64,000 nt of DNA from Bacillota bacterium (GTDB taxonomy: Bacteria; Bacillota; UBA4882; UBA10575). The stretch spans positions 1 through 64,000 of the forward strand of contig DUQR01000025.1 in NCBI GenBank assembly GCA_012837715.1, read 5' to 3'. Below, one piece after another: positions 26,655-37,486 of this stretch. The stretch's first letter is position 1. Each line of letters opens with the position of its first letter. A model generated the notes under the pieces. The model was not told where the DNA came from. It searched no databases and saw only the letters and a program-made list of their open reading frames with translations. The position numbers and the translations under genes are program-made.

Positions 26655-27257
26655 TCATGAAAATAGGATTCCGGCAACCTCCGGAAAGTATCTTTCTTCT
26701 AAATCACTAAGGATTGATTCTAAAGAAGCATTCACCTCATAGGTGGAACTAAGCAGGAGAAACCCGCCTTGGATCGGGGCTGGTTCCGTCCGTAACTTCA
26801 AATTACCCGGACGCCCCTTCCGCGCTAATTCTTGATTGACACGGGCAAGAACAGTGGTCCAAATCCCCTTTTCACCGTCGGAAACGGCAATGATCTCTTC
26901 ACCGTCTACGACCGTGGCTAGCAACAGATCTTGATATAGTCTGCTCTTTTCCTCCACCGGCAGGTTAGCCAACATGGTGAGGGCTTGTTCAAAGGTATTG
27001 TGAATCAATTCTTGCTTCGTCTGGAGCAGACGCAGTTTGGCCTCCATCTCCGCTTCCCTGATCAGCCGGTCGGCTTCCTCCTGACCTTGTCGGCGGCACT
27101 CGGTCCGGATGGTGTCCGCCTTTTCCGCCGTCGTCCGCCGGTGCTCCTCCGCCAGCCGCTGCGCTTCTTCCTGACTCCGCGCCTTTATTTCCGCCGCCTC
27201 TTGCCGCGCCGCTTCCATAATCCGGTTGGTTAATTCCGTTAATGCTTGGGCCATCAT
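26655..27257 (-). CDS. ntpE: V-type ATP synthase/ATPase subunit E (peripheral stalk)
   Basis: About 200 residues: a long N-terminal charged helix (EAARQEAAEIKARSQEEAQR...) and a globular C-terminal end (GGFLLLSSTYEVNASLESIL). ATG at 27257 follows GGTGGGA; a GTG at 27266 is in frame. With subunit G/H it forms the outer stalks that hold the head against rotation. Confidence 0.9.
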   Translation of the reverse strand: MMAQALTELTNRIMEAARQEAAEIKARSQEEAQRLAEEHRRTTAEKADTIRTECRRQGQEEADRLIREAEMEAKLRLLQTKQELIHNTFEQALTMLANLPVEEKSRLYQDLLLATVVDGEEIIAVSDGEKGIWTTVLARVNQELARKGRPGNLKLRTEPAPIQGGFLLLSSTYEVNASLESILSDLEERYFPEVAGILFS

Positions 27258-27266
27258 GAATCCCAC

Positions 27267-29687
<2,421 letters not shown>

Positions 29688-29688
<1 letters not shown>

Positions 29689-29999
29689 TATCCTCTGATC
29701 CTTTCTTTAATAAAATCAACAACCGCCGGTACTCTCTCTGCGGCTTTACTCCGTAAAACCTTTATTTCTTGATCAACCGTCCTTAATAAGGAAGCGGCTT
29801 TTTCTTCCGCTTCAGAGCGGATCTTTTCCTGTTCCGCCTTTCCTTCTTTCCGGGCGGTCGCCAAAATAAGCTCTTCTTCCGTGGCTAGGGTTTTACGCTG
29901 AGCAGCTAAATAAGCAGCAGCTTCTTGCTTTGCCTCATCGATCAGCCGGTCTGCTTCTTCCTCCGCGGAAGTCAATTGTTGCCAGATCTCTTTCGCCAT
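29688..29999 (-). CDS. ntpF: V-type ATPase peripheral-stalk subunit G/H (NtpF-like)
   Basis: A 103-residue, almost wholly helical charged protein from MAKEIWQQLTSAEEEADRLI, with GGAGG upstream. Its Ala/Glu/Lys-rich heptads match AtpH/NtpF partners of subunit E. It is the first gene of the operon, and its stop overlaps the start of subunit I. Confidence 0.85.
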
Positions 30000-30059
30000 T
30001 TTCTTTCCTCCTTCGCCAACACCTACCATAACTTTCCGTTGAAACTATCAAAAAGGATT

Positions 30060-30112
30060 TCAATACAATATATAGTGTTCAGCTTAATAAGATTATCAAT
30101 ACATTGTATTGA
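30060..30112 (-). promoter_or_regulatory. Palindrome and promoter region of the V-type ATPase operon
   Basis: TCAATAC-ATT-GTATTGA (30096-30112) is a perfect palindrome. A half-site TCAATAC recurs at 30060-30066, 36 bases away. Between them, on the minus strand, is ACTATATATT, a plausible -10. The layout looks like a repressor site around a promoter about 70 bases before the first gene. The regulator is unknown. The 203-bp gap 30030-30232 shows no gene. Confidence 0.45.
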
Positions 30113-30232
30113 AATGTTAGAGCAAAGGACATCGCAAAAAACCCGAACAGAGGTGGGATAACCTTCATTGAAACTGATGTAATAATTTCGATATCTGAAG
30201 ACAAAAGTCCTTGTAAATCTTTTATAAATCTT

Positions 30233-30463
30233 CTATTTACCTTCCTTATTTTCACCAATGGTGATCAAAATAAGGCCGACAATCCCGACAACAAACCCGA
30301 GAAGGGCACCGATAATCCCCGTATAGGTCTCCCCGCCGTAGAACCGCCCAATGAGGTAACCAGCGTAAAACCCGGCTAACACCGAGGCAGTCAACCCAAA
30401 AGCAGTCGCGAATTGAAGCAACCAACCCTTAAGCCGGGAGCCCTTTTTCTTCCGCTTCGCCAT
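30233..30463 (-). CDS. Small AtpZ/AtpI-like two-helix membrane protein
   Basis: About 76 residues from an ATG behind GGTGAG. A basic N-terminus (AKRKKKGSRLKGW) is followed by two hydrophobic helices around a GRFYGGETYTGIIGALLG loop. This resembles AtpZ/AtpI proteins usually encoded ahead of F-type ATP synthases. Here it lies between the B12-protein gene and the V-type ATPase promoter and is probably transcribed with the former. An ion-uptake or assembly role for the ATPase would be inference. Confidence 0.6.
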   Translation of the reverse strand: MAKRKKKGSRLKGWLLQFATAFGLTASVLAGFYAGYLIGRFYGGETYTGIIGALLGFVVGIVGLILITIGENKEGK

Positions 30464-30475
30464 GGTGCTCACCGT

Positions 30476-32110
30476 TTAACCACTTCTACTATGCCCGGCT
30501 AGGCGTTCCTCTTCCCCGGTGACCCGCTGGTTTTCTTCATCCCACAACCGACAGGCCCCTTGCCAAAGGCGGGTTTTAATGCGTCCCGGCGCCGCCGGCG
30601 AACCTTTCAGTTGGGGCGCATCTAAGATTCCTAAGCCAACCGCTTGCGCTAAAGTTTCGGGGTCGGTCAAGGGATCCGACTCCTTGGCCGCCCCCAGCGC
30701 CCGAATGGCCTTTAATATTAATTCCGCTTCGGTGATCAGCTGTTCTTTTCTGGCCAGAATCCGACGGTCTGCCGTTGGATCGGGAGCGTCATACAGGTAG
30801 TTTTTCAGGACTCCGTGGACAAGCTCACAACTCTCGATAATCTCCGCCGGAGTCGCGATATGTTCGGCTTCACAATAGGCAACCACATGGATAATCTGGG
30901 GGGAGAGCCCCAGTCCCAAAACGGTTGAGGCCGCCAGTTGGCCTTTGGCCACGTATGGTTTGACGGAGAGACTGGCCAGTCCGGCCCGGACCTGCCGGTA
31001 GACTTTAAACCGGTCATCCTCCAAACGGCCCACCAACTCCAAACCGGCCAAGGCTTTGCCCAAATCCATTATCCCACTGGTTCCCGGCGGATTATTCAGC
31101 ATAATCTGGGCAATATAATGCTCCACCCCGGCCTTTTTCGCATTATAAGCCGCCAGGTAAAAGGCAGCCACCGCCACCGAATCGGGGGCGCTCCGGAGAC
31201 TCCAATGGTGAGCTTCGTTTACTTCCACCGGGATCCCCCGTTCCCCGTACCAAGCCATGGCGGCCTGGTTTTCTTGGATCGCCGCGGTCAAAGGACGATC
31301 GGCCCGTCCGTCCAACTGACTATACCAGAATAAGGGAATAGCCGCCCAAGCGTTTTTGATCGTTCGTGTCGCCAGTTCCGCCCATTTCAGTAAATCCCGG
31401 GTCCCGCTATAACAGCGTAGAAGCGGATAATTACCGGTCCGGGAAGCCTGGTAGATCCGGATTAAATCTTCCTCCCGGCGCAGAGGAACCCCGCCGGCCC
31501 CTTCCTGCTTCGGGTCCATCTCAGCGGGGCGGAAAAAGGATTCCTGGGCGTTTTGGTCTGGCCCCAGGGAGATAATATCTAAAACCTTTGCTTCGGCGAT
31601 TGTTTTCACGCCGCGCACTGTTTCTTCCAGGCTCGGCAGCCCAAAATGATGGCGAAGCAGCGGATAAGGGTGTTTCTGCCCCATCCGTTCCAAAAGGGTA
31701 TCCCCCCGTGGACCCGCTTCTTCATCGGTTTCTTCCCCTTTCAGAAAGGAAACCACCGCACTTGCTTCCTCTTCCCCACTGAAGATCCGGGTGAAAAGGC
31801 CGCTTTCCGCCGCCACTTTCGCCACCGCCGGAGTGCCGCCAAAGATCATCTTTTGTCCGGTCAACCCCGCTTCCTGCAGCGCATTTTTTAAATCGGCCAA
31901 CAACTTCTCCGCCACTTCCGGCGTCAGGCGGTAACTTAACGCCAGATAATCGGGCTCTACTTCCTGTAGAGCCCCAATGATCCGGGCCGGTTTCACCCCG
32001 ATTCCCAAAAAGTTAGTCTGGTAACCGCAAAGTTCCGCTAAGTTTAAGAAGTTGTAGACCCCGGCCACATGCACGCAATTACCAAGGGTCGCCCCAATAA
32101 TCTTCTTCAC
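30476..32110 (-). CDS. Cobalamin-binding-domain protein with uncharacterised large C-terminal domain
   Basis: Residues 1-130 look like a B12-binding Rossmann domain: GATLGNCVHVAGVYNFLNLA (a CxHxxG variant of DxHxxG), LALSYRLTPEVAEKLL (the SxL region) and MIFGGTPAVAKVA (the GG region). Residues ~150-480 are a helix-rich domain I cannot name. It contains RREEDLIRIYQASRTGNYP, EVNEAHHWSLRSAPDSVAVA and IMLNNPPGTSGIMDLGKALA, and could be a mutase-like barrel. The gene overlaps the opine-dehydrogenase-like gene by four bases, so the two products probably act in one pathway. Reaction unknown. Confidence 0.65.
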   Translation of the reverse strand: MKKIIGATLGNCVHVAGVYNFLNLAELCGYQTNFLGIGVKPARIIGALQEVEPDYLALSYRLTPEVAEKLLADLKNALQEAGLTGQKMIFGGTPAVAKVAAESGLFTRIFSGEEEASAVVSFLKGEETDEEAGPRGDTLLERMGQKHPYPLLRHHFGLPSLEETVRGVKTIAEAKVLDIISLGPDQNAQESFFRPAEMDPKQEGAGGVPLRREEDLIRIYQASRTGNYPLLRCYSGTRDLLKWAELATRTIKNAWAAIPLFWYSQLDGRADRPLTAAIQENQAAMAWYGERGIPVEVNEAHHWSLRSAPDSVAVAAFYLAAYNAKKAGVEHYIAQIMLNNPPGTSGIMDLGKALAGLELVGRLEDDRFKVYRQVRAGLASLSVKPYVAKGQLAASTVLGLGLSPQIIHVVAYCEAEHIATPAEIIESCELVHGVLKNYLYDAPDPTADRRILARKEQLITEAELILKAIRALGAAKESDPLTDPETLAQAVGLGILDAPQLKGSPAAPGRIKTRLWQGACRLWDEENQRVTGEEERLAGHSRSG

Positions 32111-33234
32111 CGCACATCGCCCTCCAAGGCCAGCCGTCGGATCTCCGCTACGGTCAAACCGGCAAGCCCCATCTTTTCAATAGTCCGTCCTTCGGCCCAG
32201 TAATCGGTCTGGTTCATCAAGGAAGCCAAATGAATGATGTTTTCAATGGTCGGGGTCGCCACCTTTAGATGTTTCCCCAAAGCGGCGATGGGAACCAGAC
32301 TCATCGACACATCTTCCCATAGATATCTGTGATCGACCATGGAGGGAGCATTGATCCCTTTATACCCGGGGTTATTCCTCATCGCTTCAAAGAGGGTTTT
32401 TCCCGGCGCATCGTAGGCCATATACAGCCATTCCCGCGCCGACATCGCCCGGATCCCCAGGGCAGCAGCGACAGCCACCCGTTCCTGATCGAGGGCTTCC
32501 AAGACATGAGCCACGGAGGGAGTAACCCCTTCCATATAAAACTGAAATTCTCCCCGGGTTGACTCGATCCGGGCGGCGTTTAAAACGGTCAACGCCGGAT
32601 GGAAGATGGCCCCAATATTGTTTAAACTGGTTTTCAGCACATTGTCACCGGGGACAAATTGGGGAAAGACCGTTCTTAGTTTCGCGACCAACTCCACCGT
32701 CCGGTTCCCCGGCAGGGCGGCAATGGGAATATTATTCTTAATCCCAAAGATGCGAACTTGAGCCGGATTGATATTGCGACTGGCATAGAGCAGCGTCTGG
32801 GCTTCGCCGAGAACAACTTGGGCTTTACAACCCAACCTTTTTAAGACTGTCCAAAACTCTAATGCTCCGCCGGTCCGGCCTGGATTCAAAAGAATATATT
32901 GACCGTCCTGGAGATGGGGGGCGGCTTGTTCCGCAATAAAAGTATGGCCGTTAGCGGGGACAACTACCATTAAAATCTCTGCGCCACGAATGGCCGCCGC
33001 CAAATCGGTGGTGGCTAAATCAACCGGGCCGAACCCTTCGACCACCCCGGACAATTCAATCCCACCCATCAACCGCACCGGTTCCAAACGCTCTTCCGAA
33101 CGGTTGTATAAACTTACTTTATATCCAGCCATCCCTAAATGCCCGGCCATTGCCATCCCACCGTGCCCGGCGCCTAAAACGCAGATTCGTGGGCTTTCTT
33201 TTGTCTGGTCATGTGGTTCGTGAATTAAAACCAT
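32107..33234 (-). CDS. NAD/NADP octopine/nopaline dehydrogenase family protein
   Basis: About 375 residues from MVLIHEPHDQ (GAGGTGAT upstream). The Rossmann motif is CVLGAGHGGMAMAGHLGMAG, and the C-terminal helical domain has NNIGAIFHPALTVLNAARIE with the family's catalytic His region. Characterised members make or break secondary amines between amino acids and 2-oxo acids. Pairing with a B12-binding protein (four-base overlap) is unusual for a classical opine enzyme, so the substrate may be different. Confidence 0.8.
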   Translation of the reverse strand: MVLIHEPHDQTKESPRICVLGAGHGGMAMAGHLGMAGYKVSLYNRSEERLEPVRLMGGIELSGVVEGFGPVDLATTDLAAAIRGAEILMVVVPANGHTFIAEQAAPHLQDGQYILLNPGRTGGALEFWTVLKRLGCKAQVVLGEAQTLLYASRNINPAQVRIFGIKNNIPIAALPGNRTVELVAKLRTVFPQFVPGDNVLKTSLNNIGAIFHPALTVLNAARIESTRGEFQFYMEGVTPSVAHVLEALDQERVAVAAALGIRAMSAREWLYMAYDAPGKTLFEAMRNNPGYKGINAPSMVDHRYLWEDVSMSLVPIAALGKHLKVATPTIENIIHLASLMNQTDYWAEGRTIEKMGLAGLTVAEIRRLALEGDVR

Positions 33235-33461
33235 CCTATCACCTCGCAACAATAAATTTCCCTTTGTGATCTATTATAACTTATAAGTTCCAAGCCCGCT
33301 TTATTCAAGCTTTTTCCCCTCCCTAATCACTCTCTACAAACCTAAACGCCGCAACCTCTGGCCGGTTCCTGCCGCGGCCCGTAAAAAAAGAGATCTAAGA
33401 TCACCTTAAATCTCCTTCTTGATTTAATCTAATCTTTCCTTCTGGACGAGGGGGATAAATT

Positions 33462-35795
33462 TTACCGATTATTAGCGTAATGATTGATCAAAGAACCGGC
33501 TAAGATAATCGCCCGCTCCTCGGGGGAAAGGTTTTCTATTTTCAACCAAAGCGGAAGGCCCTCGGGCAAAAGATAGGCTTGGACTTGCGCGGCCCCGGAC
33601 CGGATCGCCGTCCTGATCGCCGGAATATAGAGTAATCCGTCAACGACCAGGCGCCCTTGGTCCGCCGGGTCGATGGTGAAGGGGATCATCCCCCAGTTAA
33701 TCAGGTTACTACGGTACCGTTTGGTCGCATACTCCACAGCGATATTAGCCCAGCCGCCCAGGACCTTTTGGCAAGAGGCGGCCTGTTCCCGCGCGGAACC
33801 ATCCCCGGGTTTAACGGCAAAAAGCGCGCTTCCCAGTCCGGTCTCGGTGATCAAACCCTCCACGGTCTGCCCGGTCACCCCCGCGGCCGCTGCCATCAAT
33901 TGGGCCAGTTCCACCGAAAGATCCTGCCCTTTCGTCCAAGCGCGGCGTTCCTGTTCCAACCGGGCAAAGGCCTTGGCCTTCGGGACATAGTCCGGATCTT
34001 TCCGGGAGAGGGTAAATTCGGCTAGCTTCAAAGGGTTGGAACGGTAGGATGAAGTCTCCCCGGAGGGAATCAGTTCATCGGTGGTTGTCACCGGATCGGT
34101 GATCACCGCCGCTAGTTTCAGGATTAAATCGTTCGGCAGCGCCCTCATCTCCGGCCAATCGGTAATGTTCGGTCCATACTTCAGGTTGGCTTCCGGATCG
34201 GCTTGACCAAAACCTGCATAGATCCGCCGCCGGTAAACCGACCGGTCAAAATCATAACTAACCGGCGGGATCGGCCGGGGCTCCAATTCGGTCGCGGCCG
34301 TCAATACTCCGCCCCGAAGCGCCGTGGCCGCAATAGAGCGGGCATCCATCAACGCCACTGCCGCCAACTGGCCTTCCCGTGGCTTGGAACCTTCCCGGTT
34401 GGGGAAGTTACGGGTCGTATGCCTGATACTAAGCATCCCGTTGGCCGGAATATCGCCGGCGCCAAAACAGGGGCCGCAGAAGGCGGTCCGTAAGGTTGCT
34501 CCGCTCTGCAGCAACTTGGTGGCGGCGCCCTTCTTGATCAATTCCAGGTTAACCGGTTGGCTGGCCGGGTAAATACTAAGGGCAAACTCGCCGCGGCCGA
34601 TGGCATTTTCTCCGATCAACTCCGCCATCGTCCAGATATTCTCAAAGGTTCCACCGGCACAACCGGCCACCACCCCTTGATCGACACAGATTTGACCGTT
34701 CCGGATTTTTCCGGTTAAATCCAGCTTCACGTCGGGTTGGGGATATAACTTTTTCGTCTCGGCGTCAACGGCGGCCAAAATATCCCCGGCATGCTCTTTA
34801 AATTCCCGGATGGAATAGGCATTACTGGGATGGTAAGGAAGGGCGATCATTGGTTCGATCGTGTTTAAATTAATCCGGATTAAGCCATCGTAATAAGTGA
34901 CCGCAGCCGGTTCCAACCGGCGGTAGGCTTCCGGACGGCCATGGATCCGGAGATACTCCGCCACTTGCTCGTCGGTCTGCCAAATTGAACTTAAACAGGT
35001 CGTCTCGGTGGTCATCACATCGATCCCATTCCGGTAATCAACGGAGAGATTAGCCACGCCGGGGCCGATAAACTCGAGAACTTTATTCTTCACAAAACCA
35101 CTTTTAAAGACCGCTTTAATTAAAGCTAGGGCCACATCCTGCGGTCCGACCCCCCAGGGCGGCTCTCCTTCTAAATAAACCGCCACCACCTCCGGGTAAG
35201 GCAAGTCATAGGTGCGGCCTAAAAGTTGTTTCACCAGTTCGGGGCCGCCTTCGCCGATGCCCATGGTGCCCAGCGGGCCGTAGCGGGTATGGCTATCGGA
35301 ACCCAAGATCATCCGGTTACCCCCGGCAAACATCTCCCGCATAAACTGGTGAATGACCGCCTGGTGGGCCGGGACAAAATACCCCCCGTACTTGCGGGCG
35401 GCGGACAGCCCGAAGACATGATCATCTTCATTAATCGTCCCGCCCACCATACACAGGCTGTTATGGCAGTTGGTCAGGACATAAGGAAGGGGGAATTGCT
35501 CCAACCCGCTGGCCTTCGCCGTTTGGATGATGCCGACATAGGTAATATCGTGGGAGGCCAAGGCATCAAACTTCAACTTTAAGCTCGATGGATTGCCCGA
35601 TGTATTATGACTGGTTAAAACTTGGTAGGCCATCGTCCCGGTTTTCGCCTGCGTAGGGTCGAATTCCTCATCGGAAAGGGGCGGCATACCTTCCTGGCGC
35701 AAAGCTTGATTGACGATCGCCGCCGTCAGCCCCGGTTCGGCAAACAACCGGTTACGAATCAGATAAGCCCCGTTTTTACTGATAATCTTCACCAT
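33462..35795 (-). CDS. Aconitase-family hydratase (YbhJ-like), 4Fe-4S
   Basis: About 777 residues, from MVKIISKNGAYLIRNRL. The aconitase fold is evident: MILGSDSHTRYGPLGTMGIG (substrate and cluster region, His-Thr-Arg), VVAGCAGGTFENIW and TAFCGPCFGAGDIPANGM. The cysteines of CGPCFGAGD plus the one in AGCAGG are the expected cluster ligands. RHTTRNFPNREGS is the substrate-binding Arg loop. The C-terminal swivel domain is present (GWANIAVEYATKRYRSN). It is distant from citrate-cycle aconitase, so its substrate is unknown. A 209-bp gap without a gene separates it from the opine-dehydrogenase-like gene. Confidence 0.85.
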   Translation of the reverse strand: MVKIISKNGAYLIRNRLFAEPGLTAAIVNQALRQEGMPPLSDEEFDPTQAKTGTMAYQVLTSHNTSGNPSSLKLKFDALASHDITYVGIIQTAKASGLEQFPLPYVLTNCHNSLCMVGGTINEDDHVFGLSAARKYGGYFVPAHQAVIHQFMREMFAGGNRMILGSDSHTRYGPLGTMGIGEGGPELVKQLLGRTYDLPYPEVVAVYLEGEPPWGVGPQDVALALIKAVFKSGFVKNKVLEFIGPGVANLSVDYRNGIDVMTTETTCLSSIWQTDEQVAEYLRIHGRPEAYRRLEPAAVTYYDGLIRINLNTIEPMIALPYHPSNAYSIREFKEHAGDILAAVDAETKKLYPQPDVKLDLTGKIRNGQICVDQGVVAGCAGGTFENIWTMAELIGENAIGRGEFALSIYPASQPVNLELIKKGAATKLLQSGATLRTAFCGPCFGAGDIPANGMLSIRHTTRNFPNREGSKPREGQLAAVALMDARSIAATALRGGVLTAATELEPRPIPPVSYDFDRSVYRRRIYAGFGQADPEANLKYGPNITDWPEMRALPNDLILKLAAVITDPVTTTDELIPSGETSSYRSNPLKLAEFTLSRKDPDYVPKAKAFARLEQERRAWTKGQDLSVELAQLMAAAAGVTGQTVEGLITETGLGSALFAVKPGDGSAREQAASCQKVLGGWANIAVEYATKRYRSNLINWGMIPFTIDPADQGRLVVDGLLYIPAIRTAIRSGAAQVQAYLLPEGLPLWLKIENLSPEERAIILAGSLINHYANNR

Positions 35796-35872
35796 AGAAA
35801 TCACCCACTTGTAACAATCTCGAACCTGAAATGGGCCTTTTGCATTGTCTTTTTCTTTACCAATCCCAATAC

Positions 35873-35900
35873 AATATACTGAGCGCCCACTTCAAGTCAA
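35873..35900 (-). promoter_or_regulatory. Promoter of the aconitase-family gene
   Basis: On the minus strand TTGACT (35900-35895), a 16-base spacer and TATATT (35878-35873). The -10 continues into GTATTGGGATT. TATATTGTATTG also occurs at the V-type ATPase promoter, so a common regulator is possible. Confidence 0.6.
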
Positions 35901-35956
35901 ACAACCATATTAAAGTTTACAACGAAAAGTTCGCCAAAAATACTTCATCAATAAAT

Positions 35957-36027
35957 ACTCGTCGGCAGCAAACACCAGCCAGCCCCGGCTGGATAAAGGC
36001 GGGTAAACATTGGGCTAAGCGACGAGT
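35957..36027. repeat. Dispersed intergenic repeat, copy A
   Basis: An 8-bp inverted repeat, ACTCGTCG/CGACGAGT, encloses a core whose reverse complement reads TTTACCCGCCTTTATCCAGC then CGGGGCTGGCTGG. The same core pattern recurs at 47025-47090, 51974-52043 and 57379-57447. The 596-bp gap 35805-36400 holds this, the promoter at 35873, the tRNA fragment at 36178, and otherwise no visible gene. Confidence 0.65.
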
Positions 36028-36177
36028 TAAAGTCCCTACCCCATTAAAACATGACCCCCAACCCCTGTCAAGGTAAGTGGCGAGTAAAACCCCAGTTATA
36101 TTGTATACAAGACCCCACGTTCCTCAAGAGCAACGTTCCGGGAAAAGTTCCTCTCCGGTGCGGAACCTCGGTATCCT

Positions 36178-36217
36178 AATCCTGCCGGTTTCGAACCGGC
36201 GACCTACGGATTAGAAG
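36178..36217 (-). pseudogene. 3' fragment of a tRNA-Arg (anticodon TCT) gene
   Basis: The minus strand reads CTTCTAATCCGTAGGTC followed by a perfect T arm GCCGG-TTCGAAA-CCGGC and AGGATTA. CTTCTAA is the anticodon loop of tRNA-Arg(UCU) and the remainder matches its 3' half. The 5' half is missing: upstream sequence has no D arm and does not pair with TCCGT. A displaced tRNA 3' end is a typical attachment-site scar left by an integrative element, though simple decay is also possible. Confidence 0.55.
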
Positions 36218-36424
36218 TGAGTTCCTCACCATTCCTTCCTTACTTCACCCAAAGGAACTGGCTATATCTGTTTATTTCAGGCTCTAATTTCCTTTATATT
36301 AAAAAATATGTTAATGCATTTTGGAAATCTGCCGATATAAAAAATACCCTTTCTCTGAATTTAACATAAATTTAAAACTGGGGAGCATGCCTTATTTTTT
36401 ATGTTCTTTAAAAGGAGGTTTATA

Positions 36425-37444
36425 ATGATGCGCAAATTGGTGACGAAAGACCGGGGTCGAAAAGATCCTATCCTGGTGTGGGGGTTAATCCTCTTTTTAT
36501 GCTGCACTTTCCTTTTTACCGGCTGTCGTAAAGAAAAAATTTACCGCATTGGGGTCTTATCCGGGCTGGATTATGGTTATGACATTGTCGTCGGCTTCCA
36601 GGAAAAGATGACCGAACTAGGTTATGTTGAGGGGAAAAATGTGGTTTATGATATTCAACGCTCCAATTTTGACATGGCTGAGTATCAAAAGATCCTCCAA
36701 AAGTTTGTTGCCGATAAGGTTGATTTAATCTTTACCTTCCCGACCGAAGCGACGATTGAAGCCAAATTGGCCACGGCGGAAAGTAAGATCCCCGTTGTTT
36801 TCGGTTTTTGCAACATCGAAGATAACGATCTGATTAACAGCATCCGGGAACCGGGAGGAAATATCACTGGTGTTCGTTACCCCGGTCCTGATCTGACCAT
36901 CAAGCGTTTTGAATTGATGCGGGCAATTGTACCAGAGGCAACCCGTTACTGGATCCCCATCCAGAAAGGTTACCCTTTAGATTGTCAGATCGATGCCCTC
37001 ATCCCAGTGGCTAAAGCCGCCGGGGTGCAAATCGAATTTTTCCCCGCCGCCGATGCCGCCGAACTCCAAGCCGAATTGGATCGCCGGGGACAAGCCGCCG
37101 ATCCCGGCTTCGACGTCATCCTTTTCTTAGCCGAACCGCTGACCGTCACCCCCGACGCCTTTGCCGTGCTGAATAATTTCGCCGCTCCCCGCCGGATGCC
37201 AATAGCTGGTGCCCTGATTAGCGAGGGGGATTATGGGACGATTTTCGGCGTGAATATTGATTTCATTGCGACCGGAAGGCAATCGGCCACCGTGGTTGAT
37301 CAAGTTTTAAAAGGAGCCGACCCCGCTGTTACTCCGGTTATCTCCTCGGAAAGCTTTTTCCAGATCAACTATGGCATTGTGCAAAAAATAGGCTTAAATC
37401 TGGATGAAACTATTCTGAACCAGGCTGATGAAATTATCCGTTAA
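36425..37444 (+). CDS. ABC-type substrate-binding lipoprotein, TrpX/PF04392 family
   Basis: 339 residues from an ATG directly behind AAAGGAGG. The lipobox is LFLCCTFLFTGC (about residue 35), so it is lipid-anchored. The mature part starts RKEKIYRIGVLSGLDYGYDI and shows the two-lobe fold of PF04392 proteins: GFQEKMTELGYVEGKNV near residue 58, GFCNIEDNDLINSIREPGGN and GTIFGVNIDFIATGRQSATV. Relatives bind aromatic amino acids or similar small molecules. No permease or ATPase gene is nearby. The next gene, 42 bases on, encodes a chemoreceptor, so this protein may present its ligand to that receptor. Confidence 0.8.
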   Translation: MMRKLVTKDRGRKDPILVWGLILFLCCTFLFTGCRKEKIYRIGVLSGLDYGYDIVVGFQEKMTELGYVEGKNVVYDIQRSNFDMAEYQKILQKFVADKVDLIFTFPTEATIEAKLATAESKIPVVFGFCNIEDNDLINSIREPGGNITGVRYPGPDLTIKRFELMRAIVPEATRYWIPIQKGYPLDCQIDALIPVAKAAGVQIEFFPAADAAELQAELDRRGQAADPGFDVILFLAEPLTVTPDAFAVLNNFAAPRRMPIAGALISEGDYGTIFGVNIDFIATGRQSATVVDQVLKGADPAVTPVISSESFFQINYGIVQKIGLNLDETILNQADEIIR

Positions 37445-37486
37445 CAAAATAACGAAATTTTGTTTAACATTAAGGAAGTGGTCTCG

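Noticed and set aside
36121-36245. Complete tRNA gene in the 36.2-kb intergenic region
   Set aside because: Only the 3' half can be built; there is no D arm, and the 5' strand of the anticodon and acceptor stems is missing.
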